Both the position numbers and the translations under genes were made by a program. A stretch of 50,935 bases of DNA, taken from positions 1 to 50,935 of the forward strand of contig JBBPXY010000051.1 of the NCBI GenBank assembly GCA_038200435.1, given 5' to 3'. This document shows, piece by piece, positions 8,187-16,194 of the stretch. This stretch comes from JBBPXY01 sp038200435. Lineage in GTDB: Bacteria > Actinomycetota > Thermoleophilia > Solirubrobacterales > Solirubrobacteraceae. The stretch's first letter is position 1; the number at the start of each line of letters is the position of its first letter. The notes under the pieces were generated by a model. That model was not told the origin of the DNA. It saw only the letters and a program-made list of their open reading frames with translations, and made no database searches.

Positions 8187-8569
8187 ACCTGCACGACCTC
8201 GAGGCCACCGAAGGCGCCGAAATCGGAGTCCTGCGTGTAGAGAGGAACGTCATGCGCCCGCGCTGTCGCAGCTATCCATGCGTCCTGGACCTTCGGCCGG
8301 CGACCGGCAGCGCGACCGCCGGCAACGATCTCGGCAAAGGCCGACGCCACACGGTCGTCGATCTCGAGCGCGACGTAGGTCTCAACCGCTCGCCGCAGAG
8401 TGGCGATCCGTCCTGCACGAATGGGGTCCTCGCCGGCTAGGTAGACGCCAAGCTCGAGCTCGGCAAGCGTCACCACAGAGATGGCCGCCTCGTCTGGGAG
8501 CCGATCGACGGCCAACGGTCGCCGTTGCTCGTCCGCGATGAAGATCGAAGTGTCCAGCAGCCCTCTCAA
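8183..8569 (-). CDS. PIN-domain ribonuclease toxin (VapC-like)
   Basis: 128-aa PIN-domain RNase, the toxin of a type II toxin-antitoxin pair. The acidic metal site is complete: Asp6 in LLDTSIF, Glu37 in TLAELELG, Asp96 in VQDAWIAA, and Asp114/Asp116 in TQDSDFG. The start overlaps the antitoxin stop by 4 bp, and its own stop overlaps the M28 peptidase start by 4 bp. The family cleaves tRNA or rRNA; the target here cannot be told. Confidence 0.92.
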   Translation of the reverse strand: MRGLLDTSIFIADEQRRPLAVDRLPDEAAISVVTLAELELGVYLAGEDPIRAGRIATLRRAVETYVALEIDDRVASAFAEIVAGGRAAGRRPKVQDAWIAATARAHDVPLYTQDSDFGAFGGLEVVQV

Positions 8570-8811
8570 AGCTCATCGATGGTGTCTGGCATCGCATCGT
8601 CAAGCGCGGCTCGCAGCTCAGGGTCAGCCTGCACGAGGCTGTCGATCACGCGCTCGCGGGCGACCCAGGCCGTTCGCTGGGCCAGGGGGCGAAGTTCCGC
8701 GACCGGACGCCTGTCGACGGTGACCCGGAGCCTCTCTCCGCGCTCTACACGCCTGAGTACGTCGGCGGTGTGGTTTCGCAGCTCACGGACGGGGATCTCG
8801 TCGCTGGGCAT
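8566..8811 (-). CDS. Phd/YefM-family antitoxin
   Basis: 81-aa antitoxin that should bind its own promoter and neutralise the PIN toxin encoded downstream. The N-terminal DNA-binding fold shows IPVRELRNHTADVLRRVERGE and TVDRRPVAELRPL, both typical of Phd/YefM. The C-terminal acidic tail would wrap the toxin. The ATG at 8811 was chosen over an upstream TTG because it starts at the conserved N-terminus and leaves the palindrome at 8821-8836 upstream as an operator. Confidence 0.9.
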   Translation of the reverse strand: MPSDEIPVRELRNHTADVLRRVERGERLRVTVDRRPVAELRPLAQRTAWVARERVIDSLVQADPELRAALDDAMPDTIDEL

Positions 8812-8820
8812 GGCTCGACC

Positions 8821-8836
8821 GTAGCACAAGTGCTAC
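8821..8836. promoter_or_regulatory. Candidate operator of the toxin-antitoxin operon
   Basis: A perfect inverted repeat, GTAGCAC-AA-GTGCTAC, begins 9 bp upstream of the antitoxin ATG. Phd/YefM antitoxins autoregulate by binding such short palindromes at the promoter. The glycerate kinase gene starts only 24 bp away on the other strand, so binding could also affect it. Confidence 0.6.
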
Positions 8837-8859
8837 GCCGTCTTGGCCATGCTGTCCCC

Positions 8860-9837
8860 GTGCCGCCCATCCTCGTTGCTCCCGATTCGTTCAAGGGAAC
8901 CCTGCGGGCGACGGAGGTTGCCGCAGCGCTCGGGCGCGGCCTCGAAGCAGCCGGTTTGGCCGTGGACCTCTGCCCCGTGGCCGACGGAGGCGAGGGCACG
9001 CTGGAAGTGCTCCTACTCGCTCTGGGCGGGGAGACGGGCGGGACCAAGGTGACCGGGCCGCTCGGCGGGCCCGTGCGCGCCGGTTACGCCCTGCTCGAGG
9101 AGGGAGCGGGCGCCCTGGTCGAGGTCGCGGCGGCGAGCGGACTCGGATTGGTGCGCGCCGACGAACGCGATGCCGAGGCGGCGACCTCGCGCGGCACCGG
9201 CGAGCTCATTCTCACCGCGGCGGCAAGCGGAGCCGAAGTGGTGTTTGTGGCGGCCGGCGGGAGCGCGACGACCGACGGCGGGGCCGGGGCGCTCGAAGCG
9301 ATCGCCGAAGGAGGCGGCCTCGGCGGCGCGCAGCTCGTCGTCCTGTGCGACGTCCGCACGCCATGGGAAGACGCGGCACGGGTGTTCGCCCCGCAGAAGG
9401 GTGCCGACGCGGCCGCGGTGGGCCGGCTCGCGACCCGGCTCGATCGCTTGGCCGGCGAGCTGCCGCGGGATCCCCGCGGGGTCCCCTTCACCGGCGCGGC
9501 AGGCGGCCTGGCCGGCGGCCTGTGGGCGGCGCACGGCGCTCGCCTCGAGTCAGGGGCGGCATTCGTGTTGAGTGCACTGGGCTTCGACGCACGCATGCTC
9601 GCGGCCCGCGCGGTGCTGGTCGCTGAGGGACAGCTCGACGCGCAGACGCTCCAGGGCAAGATCGCCGGAGAGATCGCCACCCGCGCCCGGCAGAAGGGTG
9701 TGCCGGCTCACGCCGTGACCGGGCGCAACGAGCTCGACCCGTTCGAGCAGCGGATCCTCGACCTCGGCGCGATCATCGAGGCGGGCACGCCGGCCGAGCT
9801 CGAGGCGGCCGGAACCGCTTTGGCCGAGCTGATCTGA
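8860..9837 (+). CDS. Glycerate 2-kinase (GlxK/GarK family)
   Basis: Phosphorylates D-glycerate to 2-phosphoglycerate in the cytosol, linking glyoxylate, serine or glycerate use to glycolysis. The 325-aa protein begins with ILVAPDSFKGTL, the family N-terminal signature, then PVADGGEGTLEVL. It has the AAGGSATTDGGAG loop and VAEGQLDAQTLQGK near the C-terminus. The GTG at 8860 fits this N-terminus; a longer reading from 8770 would run over the antitoxin and its operator. The gene stands alone between the toxin-antitoxin operator and gpsA. Confidence 0.9.
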   Translation: MPPILVAPDSFKGTLRATEVAAALGRGLEAAGLAVDLCPVADGGEGTLEVLLLALGGETGGTKVTGPLGGPVRAGYALLEEGAGALVEVAAASGLGLVRADERDAEAATSRGTGELILTAAASGAEVVFVAAGGSATTDGGAGALEAIAEGGGLGGAQLVVLCDVRTPWEDAARVFAPQKGADAAAVGRLATRLDRLAGELPRDPRGVPFTGAAGGLAGGLWAAHGARLESGAAFVLSALGFDARMLAARAVLVAEGQLDAQTLQGKIAGEIATRARQKGVPAHAVTGRNELDPFEQRILDLGAIIEAGTPAELEAAGTALAELI

Positions 9838-9840
9838 CGT

Positions 9841-9846
9841 TAGGCT
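9841..9846 (+). promoter_or_regulatory. Candidate -10 box, gpsA
   Basis: TAGGCT ends 10 nt before the GTG at 9857 and lies just after the glycerate kinase stop. There is no Shine-Dalgarno in between, so a leader of only a few bases is likely. Confidence 0.4.
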
Positions 9847-9856
9847 CGGCCGCCTC

Positions 9857-10963
9857 GTGCCTGCCTTTCGCCGCTCGTCCATTCATATCTCGCTGCCCGC
9901 GCCCGGGTCACGGCGGGCAGTCGTCATCGGCGCCGGATCGTTCGGCACGGCGGTCGCCGTCCTGTTGGCCCGCGGCGGCTTTCGCACCACCCTGCAGACA
10001 CGCACCCCCGAGCAGTGCCAGACGCTCAGCGAGGAACGCGAGAACCGCAACTACCTCCCCGGAGTCGAACTGCCACGCGACCTGCGGATCGAGGCGGTCG
10101 GCAGCGGACTCGCGCGCGCCGACTACGTCTTCCTCGCGGTCCCCTCCTCCGGCCTCGAAGAGGTGATCGGAGGACTTTCCGCCGCGGGCCTCGATGATCG
10201 TGCCGCCGTCGTCTCGCTGGCCAAGGGGCTCGTGCCGCCCGACGGCACGCCTCCGACCGCCGCCCTGACCGGGGTGCTGGGCGCTTTCCGCGTGGCCTGC
10301 GTCGGCGGGCCGGCGCACGCCGACGAGATGGTGCGGGAGGGGGCCGGCTTGGTCGCCGCCTCGCGCGACGAGACGCTCGCCAAGGGACTGGCCGCTGTCT
10401 TCACACGCGCGGGCGTGGTGTGCGAGGAATCGAACGATCCCGTAGGGGTCGAGTTGGCGGGCGCGGCCAAGAACGCGGCGGCGCTGGCGGCGGGCGCAAC
10501 CGAGGCGCAGGGGCTGAACGCCGCGGGCGCCGCGGCGGGCCACATCTTCGCGGAGGCCTGGCGCTACGGCGAAGGGCTGGGCGCGCGGCCGGAGTCGTTG
10601 ATCGGGTTGGCCGGCACCGGTGATCTCGTCGCGACCGCCCTGGCCCCGCAGAGCCGTAACCGCCGAGCCGGTGAGCTGCTGGCCGAAGGGGTGGCGGCGG
10701 TCGAGATCCCGGTCCGCATCGGCCAAGCGGTCGAATCGCTCGAGTCCGTTCCCCAGCTGGCACGGGCACTCGCCCGCGCGGGCGTCGACGCGCCCGTCAC
10801 AGCCGCCCTCGGCCAGCTCATCACGGGCGAGCTGCCCCTGCAGGAGTGGGTCGCGCTCGTGCGGGCGACCGTCCCGCCGCCTGCCCGCTGGCGCGCGCCT
10901 CAGCGCGGGTTCTGGCGCCGCGGCTGGGCTCGTATGCGCGCGCTCTTTGCCCGCGATCGGTAG
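9857..10963 (+). CDS. gpsA: NAD(P)-dependent glycerol-3-phosphate dehydrogenase
   Basis: Reduces dihydroxyacetone phosphate to sn-glycerol 3-phosphate for phospholipid synthesis. The Rossmann motif VVIGAGSFGTA is at about 22-32, with NRNYLPGVELP, FLAVPSSGL and the catalytic Lys in ELAGAAKNAAALAAG (about Lys205), followed by GLAGTGDL. At 368 aa it is longer than the usual 330-340, with about 20 extra residues at the N-terminus and a basic, aromatic tail of about 30 at the C-terminus. The second SDR gene starts 11 bp after its stop. Confidence 0.93.
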   Translation: MPAFRRSSIHISLPAPGSRRAVVIGAGSFGTAVAVLLARGGFRTTLQTRTPEQCQTLSEERENRNYLPGVELPRDLRIEAVGSGLARADYVFLAVPSSGLEEVIGGLSAAGLDDRAAVVSLAKGLVPPDGTPPTAALTGVLGAFRVACVGGPAHADEMVREGAGLVAASRDETLAKGLAAVFTRAGVVCEESNDPVGVELAGAAKNAAALAAGATEAQGLNAAGAAAGHIFAEAWRYGEGLGARPESLIGLAGTGDLVATALAPQSRNRRAGELLAEGVAAVEIPVRIGQAVESLESVPQLARALARAGVDAPVTAALGQLITGELPLQEWVALVRATVPPPARWRAPQRGFWRRGWARMRALFARDR

Positions 10964-10966
10964 CGT
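10961..10966 (+). promoter_or_regulatory. Candidate -10 box, second SDR gene
   Basis: TAGCGT overlaps the gpsA stop codon and ends 8 nt before the ATG at 10975, again the leaderless-type spacing. Confidence 0.4.
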
Positions 10967-10974
10967 CCGTTGCC

Positions 10975-11874
10975 ATGGCCAAGGGCGCACCCATCGATCT
11001 TCACGGCAAGCGAATCCTCGTTACCGGCGCCGCGCGGGGCATCGGCGCCGACGTCTCCCGCGCGCTCGCGCGGCGGGGGGCGAAGATCGCGCTCGTCGGG
11101 CTCGAGCCCGAGCTGCTGTGCGAGGTGGCCGCGGGCTGCGGGCCCGACAGCAAGGCCTTCGAAGCCGACGTCACCGACCGCGACGCGCTCGAGGCCGCGG
11201 TCGAGGCGGCCGCGGCGCACCTCGGCGGCATCGACGTCGTGATCGCCAATGCGGGCGTTGCGGCGATCGGAACCGTCCGCACCATCGACCCCGTCGCCTT
11301 CGAGCGGACCATCGACGTCAACCTCATCGGCGTCTGGCGCACCGTCCGCGCCGCCCTCCCGCACCTGATCGCGAGTCGCGGCTACGTCCTTTCGGTGGCC
11401 TCGCTGGCCGCCATCGCGCACGCTCCCGGGATGGCCTCCTACGCGGCGAGCAAAGCCGGCGTCGAGGCGTTCTGCAACGCGCTGCGCGTTGAGGTTGGGC
11501 CCTCCGGCGTCGACGTCGGCGTCGCGTACTTCTCCTGGATCGACACGGACATCGTCCGCGGGCCCGAAGCCCACCCGGCGTTCCGCTTCTTCCGCTCGAA
11601 GCTCAAGGGCCCGATGGGGAGGACCTACCCGCTTGAGGATGCTGTCGACGCGCGGGTCGCCGGAGTCGAGAGCCGCGCGCGCACCGTAGTCGCGCCCGGG
11701 TGGATCCGCGCCCTGCTCGCGCTGCGCAGCATCGTCCCGCTCGTCACCGAGCGCGACTCGCGCTCGTGGGCTCCGGAGATGGTGCGAATCGCCGAGAGCG
11801 AGGTCGAGCGCGTCGGCGCCGAGGAGGCCTCCATCCCGGACGGTCCCGCGGCCACGGGCATCAAGGCCGGCTAG
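10975..11874 (+). CDS. Short-chain dehydrogenase/reductase (SDR)
   Basis: 299-aa SDR with VTGAARGIGAD for cofactor binding (about 16-26), the IANAG motif, a catalytic Ser in SVASLA and YAASK (Tyr156, Lys160). The last 80 residues (ESRARTVVAPGWIRALLALRSIVPL and following) include a hydrophobic helix, as in SDRs that work on fatty-acyl or sterol-like substrates at the membrane. The ATG at 10975 gives the normal short N-terminus; longer readings run into gpsA. The substrate is not deducible. Confidence 0.9.
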   Translation: MAKGAPIDLHGKRILVTGAARGIGADVSRALARRGAKIALVGLEPELLCEVAAGCGPDSKAFEADVTDRDALEAAVEAAAAHLGGIDVVIANAGVAAIGTVRTIDPVAFERTIDVNLIGVWRTVRAALPHLIASRGYVLSVASLAAIAHAPGMASYAASKAGVEAFCNALRVEVGPSGVDVGVAYFSWIDTDIVRGPEAHPAFRFFRSKLKGPMGRTYPLEDAVDARVAGVESRARTVVAPGWIRALLALRSIVPLVTERDSRSWAPEMVRIAESEVERVGAEEASIPDGPAATGIKAG

Positions 11875-11878
11875 TGGC

Positions 11879-12706
11879 TCAGACCCCGCGCCGCTGGGCC
11901 AGCGTCGTCATCACGGCCTCGTAGACCCCGGCCCCGTAGCCGGCCTCCGCGAAGCGCACGTTCGCGCGGCCCCCGACCGCTCCGCGCAGAGTGGGATCGC
12001 GCTGCACCGCGTTGCCGACGAACCAGAAGGCGCCGACCACGTCGGCGGCGCCCAGATCCTCCCGCGAGTCGCCCACCGCGACGCAGTCAATCGGGCCGAA
12101 CCCTCGCGCTTGCATGTGCCGGGCCACCGCCGCGACCTTCGAGGAGGCGGCCGGCACCAGGTGGTAGCCGCGTTCGGGCGCGTGCATCCCGTGCAGGCTG
12201 CCGTTGTCGACCAGTCGCAGTTGCTCGTGGCCGTGCTCGCGCAGGAGCGCGTCGGCCTCCACAGCGTCAACCTCGCCGCGGAACAGGTGCGAGACCTCGC
12301 GATTCAAGTGCCACGGCGCGTGGTAGTCGAGCCGGCCCGCGTAGTGCTCGAGTAGCAAAGCCGGAGCGCCCGAGGCCTCGATCTGCTCGAAGATCGATCC
12401 CCTCTCACCAGGGACGATCCCGCCGGTGAGCCACTCGAGCTCGCCGTCAAGGACGAGACCGGCTCCCGCCTCGAACACGTATGAGCGCATGCCGATCAAA
12501 CGGGCGTCCTCGGCCACCTGCGCCTGGCGGCGCCCGGAGTAGATGACCACCTCCACCTCCGCGCGGAAGCAAGCCTCGAGCGCCCGCACGCCGAGCAACT
12601 CGAAGCGCCCCTCGCCGTCGCGCAGCAAAGAAGCGTCCGGCCCGAGCAGGGTTCCGTCGAGATCGACATAGAGGCAGCGCATCAGCTGCGTAGCATCGTG
12701 ACTCAT
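11879..12706 (-). CDS. HAD-superfamily (IIB-like) hydrolase
   Basis: 275-aa phosphatase-like protein of the HAD superfamily. Motif I is YVDLDGTLL (Asp15 and Asp17), motif II lies in VVIYSGRR, and the last motif is AVGDSREDLGAAD with the metal-binding acidic residues. The cap lies between motifs II and III (type IIB). The ATG at 12706 has GAGGG eight bases upstream; an alternative ATG at 12682 would start right before motif I. The first start overlaps the helicase start on the other strand by two bases. The substrate is unknown; sugar phosphates are common for this group. Confidence 0.85.
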   Translation of the reverse strand: MSHDATQLMRCLYVDLDGTLLGPDASLLRDGEGRFELLGVRALEACFRAEVEVVIYSGRRQAQVAEDARLIGMRSYVFEAGAGLVLDGELEWLTGGIVPGERGSIFEQIEASGAPALLLEHYAGRLDYHAPWHLNREVSHLFRGEVDAVEADALLREHGHEQLRLVDNGSLHGMHAPERGYHLVPAASSKVAAVARHMQARGFGPIDCVAVGDSREDLGAADVVGAFWFVGNAVQRDPTLRGAVGGRANVRFAEAGYGAGVYEAVMTTLAQRRGV

Positions 12707-12707
12707 G
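12691..12707 (+). promoter_or_regulatory. Candidate -10 box and shared start site of the MrfA-like helicase
   Basis: TAGCAT (12691-12696) ends 8 nt before the helicase ATG (12705). The tetramer CATG at 12704-12707 carries the ATG of the helicase on the plus strand and that of the HAD gene on the minus strand. The helicase -10 box would therefore lie inside the first codons of the HAD gene. Confidence 0.4.
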
Positions 12708-14975
12708 GCGTCGTCCCTCACCATCGCGCCCTGGGACGAGCTCCTTTCCGTGGGCCGCCAGGACGAGCGCCTGGTACACGAGTCGGTCGTGCCCGCCCGG
12801 CACGGACAGAGCGTCGCGGTCCCTGCCGACCTTCACCCCGCGCTGCGCGCCGGCCTCGCCAAGGCCGGTGTCGACTCGCTCCACTCCCACCAGGAGGAAG
12901 CGATGCGGGCCGGGTTCGCGGGGCCGACGATCGTCACCACGGGCACCGCCTCGGGCAAGTCGCTCTGCTTCAACCTGCCCACGCTCGACGTGCTGCTCTC
13001 CGAGCCCCACGCGAGGGCGCTCTACCTGTATCCGACAAAAGCGCTCGCCCAGGACCAGGCCCGCGGGCTGGCGAAGCTGGGCCTCCCCGGGATCCGGCCG
13101 GCGATCTACGACGGCGACACACCTCGCTCGGAAAGAGCGGCGATCCGCCGGCGCTCAAACGCGATCCTCACCAACCCCGACATGCTGAGCATGGGGATCC
13201 TGCCCAACCATCGCGCCTGGGGCGACCTACTGGCCAACCTCGCGGTGGTCGTGGTCGACGAAGCGCACTCCTACCGCGGCGTCTTCGGCTCGCACGTCGC
13301 CAACGTGCTGCGCCGCCTGCGCCGCCTCGCCGCCGCTTACGGCACGACGCCGCGCTTTCTGCTCGCCTCGGCGACGATCGCCAACCCGGTCGAGCTCGCC
13401 GAGCGGCTCACCGGCCTGCCCGACTTCACGCTCGTCGACCGTGACGGCGCCCCGCGCGCCGAGCGCCGCATAGCTATGTGGAACCCGCCCCTACTCGACG
13501 AGGCGCTCGGCACGCGCGGCTCGCCGCTCGCCGAGGCCGCCGAGGCGCTGGCCGAGCTAGTACGAGCCGGCGCACGGACCATCTGCTTCATGAAGTCACG
13601 CAAGGCGGTCGAGTTGATGGCTCGCTACGCGCGCGAGCGCCTGTCCGACGACCCCGAGCTCGCGGACCGCATCGCGCCGTACCGCGCGGGCTACACCGTC
13701 GAGCAGCGCCGGGAGCTCGAGCGCCGCCTGCAGGATGGCGAGCTGCTCGGCGTGGTGGCCACCGACGCGCTCGAGCTCGGCATCGACATCGGCTCACTCG
13801 ACGCCGCGATCTGCGTCACGTTCCCGGGCACCGTCGCCAGCCTGCGCCAGATGTGGGGCCGGGCGGGGCGGCGCAGCGCCGGCCTTGCCGTCTACGTCGC
13901 CGGCCAGGACGCGCTCGACCAGTTCTTCTGCCGTCATCCCGACGAGTTCCTCTCCAAGCCGGTCGAGTCGGCGATCCTCGACTTCGAGAGCGAGGAGATC
14001 CACTCCGCGCACCTGGTCTGTGCCGCGCACGAGGGCCCCCTCGGACCGGCCGACGAGGAGTTCCTCGGACCGTTGTGGCGCGAGCGGGCCGAGCGGCTCG
14101 TCGCGGCGGGTGAGCTGCGGGAGCGGCGCGGCGCGTTCGGCCTGCGTCATCCCGAAGAGTTCCCCGCCGCGAAGGTCTCGCTGCGCTCGGCCTCGCGCGA
14201 CGCGGTGACGCTCATCGAGGTGGAGTCGGGCGAGCTCATCGGGACGCTTGAGGCTTCACGCGCACTCAGCACCGCGCATGACGGTGCGATCTACCTGCAT
14301 ATGGGGCGCTCCTACGAGGTCTCCGCGCTGCTGCTCGACGAACACCAGGCGCATATCAAGCCCTTCTCCGGCGACTGGTTCACCCAGCCCAAGCGCGAGA
14401 CCGACACCATGATCGAGCGCCTGATCGAGCGCCGCGAGACGATGGGGGTGCGGCTCTCGTTCGGCCAGGTCGTGGTGTCCGATCAGGTGCTCGGCTACCA
14501 GCGCAAGAGCCTCTCCGACCACGAGGTCCTCGACTTCCACACCCTCGACCTTCCCGCCAGCACCTACTCGACCCAGGCCCTGTGGTTCGAGCTCGACGAG
14601 CTGATCGCCGAGCAGGACTTCCCCCGCGAGCTGATCCTTGGCGCCCTGCACGCGATGGAGCACGCGCAGATCGCCGTGCTCCCCTTGCTGGCGATGTGCG
14701 ACCGCTGGGACATCGGCGGCCTCTCGACCAACGGCCACCAGCAGACGCTCGGGCCGACGATCTTCATCTACGACGGGCACCCCGGGGGCGTCGGCATCAC
14801 CCGCCAGGGCTTTGCCCGCTTCGAGGCGCTGGTGGGCGATGCCGCGCGGCTGATCGAGGAATGCCGGTGCGAGTCCGGCTGCCCCTCGTGCGTGCAGTCG
14901 CCCAAGTGCGGCAACCTCAACGAGCCGCTGGCCAAGGCCGGAGCGCTTGAGTTGCTGCGGCGCATGTTGAGCTAG
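12705..14975 (+). CDS. DEAD/DEAH-box helicase with C-terminal zinc-cysteine domain (MrfA/YprA-like)
   Basis: 756-aa superfamily 2 helicase. Domains in order: motif I TGTASGKS (about 79-86) after an LHSHQEEA Q-motif-like element, DEAH box (184-187), SATIANP, the helicase C domain with TDALELGIDIGSLD and WGRAGRRS (about 382-389), and a DUF1998/MZB-type C-terminal region with a Cys cluster CRCESGCPSCVQSPKC near residue 720. This layout matches MrfA (YprA) of Bacillus and related actinobacterial proteins that repair mitomycin-type DNA damage independently of UvrABC. The partner exonuclease MrfB is not next to it here. Confidence 0.92.
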   Translation: MASSLTIAPWDELLSVGRQDERLVHESVVPARHGQSVAVPADLHPALRAGLAKAGVDSLHSHQEEAMRAGFAGPTIVTTGTASGKSLCFNLPTLDVLLSEPHARALYLYPTKALAQDQARGLAKLGLPGIRPAIYDGDTPRSERAAIRRRSNAILTNPDMLSMGILPNHRAWGDLLANLAVVVVDEAHSYRGVFGSHVANVLRRLRRLAAAYGTTPRFLLASATIANPVELAERLTGLPDFTLVDRDGAPRAERRIAMWNPPLLDEALGTRGSPLAEAAEALAELVRAGARTICFMKSRKAVELMARYARERLSDDPELADRIAPYRAGYTVEQRRELERRLQDGELLGVVATDALELGIDIGSLDAAICVTFPGTVASLRQMWGRAGRRSAGLAVYVAGQDALDQFFCRHPDEFLSKPVESAILDFESEEIHSAHLVCAAHEGPLGPADEEFLGPLWRERAERLVAAGELRERRGAFGLRHPEEFPAAKVSLRSASRDAVTLIEVESGELIGTLEASRALSTAHDGAIYLHMGRSYEVSALLLDEHQAHIKPFSGDWFTQPKRETDTMIERLIERRETMGVRLSFGQVVVSDQVLGYQRKSLSDHEVLDFHTLDLPASTYSTQALWFELDELIAEQDFPRELILGALHAMEHAQIAVLPLLAMCDRWDIGGLSTNGHQQTLGPTIFIYDGHPGGVGITRQGFARFEALVGDAARLIEECRCESGCPSCVQSPKCGNLNEPLAKAGALELLRRMLS

Positions 14976-14982
14976 CTCCGGA

Positions 14983-15002
14983 AGGTTTGGTGGCGCAAAC
15001 CT
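14983..15002. terminator. Candidate hairpin after the helicase gene
   Basis: Arms AGGTTTG and CAAACCT are separated by 6 nt and start 7 bp after the helicase stop codon. There is no T-tract, so this is only a possible intrinsic or Rho-assisted terminator. Confidence 0.4.
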
Positions 15003-15061
15003 GCGCAACGCGCGTTTCGTGACTACGCCCACCCCCATTATGTGCCGAGAGAGGGTCGGAG

Positions 15062-15748
15062 ATGCTCCGGCTTCGCCGTACCCTCCTACTCGCGCTGGTC
15101 GCTGCCCTGCTGCTGCCCCTGGGCTCGGCTCGGGCCGACACCAGCGGCGGAGCCGGACTGCCCACCATCCTGCACGAGTCTGCGACCTCGGGCGGCGCCG
15201 ATGTCGGCGCAGCGCCGCGCGTTGCCCCTAAGCCCAAGCCCAAGCCGCGCCCCAAGCCCAAGCCCAAGCCGCAACCGCGCCCCAAGCCCAAGCCGCGACC
15301 GCGTCCCAAGCCCAAGCCGCAACCGCATCCGGCCCCGAGCGGCGTCTTTCCTATCCGCGGAGCGTTCAACTTCGGCAGCGCCGAAGGCCGCTTCGGTGCA
15401 CCGCGCCGCGGCCACACGCACCAGGGTCAGGACGTCATTGCCGCCGAAGGCACGCGCCTAGTCTCACCCGTCGCGGGCACGGTGCTCAACGCCTCGTATC
15501 AGGCCGGCGGAGCCGGCAACTACGTGGTCATCCACGGTCGTGATCGTCGCGACTACGTTCTGATGCACATGCTCCATAGCGCGGTTGTCCGTGTTGGCTC
15601 TTCGGTGCGGGCCGGCCAGACCGTCGGGATGGTCGGGAACACCGGCGCCTCGTTCGGCGCTCACCTCCACTTTGAGATCTGGGTCGGCGGCTGGCAGTCC
15701 GGTGGCCACCCGATCGATCCGTTGTCGATGCTGCGGCGCTGGCGCTGA
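15062..15748 (+). CDS. Secreted M23-family peptidoglycan endopeptidase with Lys-Pro linker
   Basis: 228-aa exported LytM/M23 zinc peptidase acting on cell-wall cross-bridges. The signal peptide is residues 1-26 (basic start, LLLALVAALLLPLG core, cut after SARA). A short spacer leads to a Lys-Pro/Arg-Pro repeat (about 56-92), likely a stiff cationic wall-spanning linker. The M23 domain covers about 97-228 with HxxxD (His120, Asp124) and HLH (His201, His203), so the zinc site is complete. Its ATG follows a GGAG at -7. The linker is encoded by a repeated CCCAAGCC unit at DNA level. Confidence 0.93.
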   Translation: MLRLRRTLLLALVAALLLPLGSARADTSGGAGLPTILHESATSGGADVGAAPRVAPKPKPKPRPKPKPKPQPRPKPKPRPRPKPKPQPHPAPSGVFPIRGAFNFGSAEGRFGAPRRGHTHQGQDVIAAEGTRLVSPVAGTVLNASYQAGGAGNYVVIHGRDRRDYVLMHMLHSAVVRVGSSVRAGQTVGMVGNTGASFGAHLHFEIWVGGWQSGGHPIDPLSMLRRWR

Positions 15749-15749
15749 G

Positions 15750-16190
15750 TCAGCTCTCGACGCGCTCCTTCAAGTTCGCAACCACGTCGTCGACCATCTC
15801 CCGGCGCGCGGCGTCACGTACCGGCGCCAAGAGCCGGTCGAGCGCCCAGCTGGCCTCGCCCTTGAACGCGTAGGAGACGTGGGATCCGCCGTCAGGCCCG
15901 GCGTCAATCCGCCACTCGAGCTCGACATGCTTGAAGTCACCGCCGATGCGGCGCGCGCGCATGCGTCCCGGAGCGTGCTCATAGACCAAGCGGTAGCGAA
16001 ATGTCTTGACTGCGAGCCGCGTCACCGCCTCGATCACCGTGCCGCGGCCATCGGAGTCGCGTTCGATCACCTCGACCTCGTCGATCAGCTCCTGCCAGTC
16101 CGGGTAGCGCTCGAAGTCCTCGAGCACCGCAACGCACGCAGCCGGATCGGCGGCTACTTGAGCTTCGGCCTGCCCCTCGCTCCCGGCCAC
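15750..16190 (-). CDS. SRPBCC-family polyketide cyclase/lipid-binding-like protein
   Basis: 146-aa single START/SRPBCC domain: VAADPAACVAVLEDFERYPDWQ at the N-terminus, then beta strands and a C-terminal helix (ASWALDRLLAPVRDAARREMVDDVVANLKERVES). Family members bind or transfer hydrophobic ligands; the ligand is unknown here. The GTG at 16190 gives the canonical N-terminus just after the stop of the upstream gene (16195), suggesting a two-gene unit. The longer in-frame extension is an overlap with that gene and was discarded. Confidence 0.8.
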   Translation of the reverse strand: MAGSEGQAEAQVAADPAACVAVLEDFERYPDWQELIDEVEVIERDSDGRGTVIEAVTRLAVKTFRYRLVYEHAPGRMRARRIGGDFKHVELEWRIDAGPDGGSHVSYAFKGEASWALDRLLAPVRDAARREMVDDVVANLKERVES

Positions 16191-16194
16191 GGCG

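Noticed and set aside
14976..15061. Riboswitch upstream of the M23 peptidase gene (ydaO-type leaders are common before such genes)
   Set aside because: The leader is under 90 nt and shows only one 7-bp hairpin; no ydaO-like core is present.
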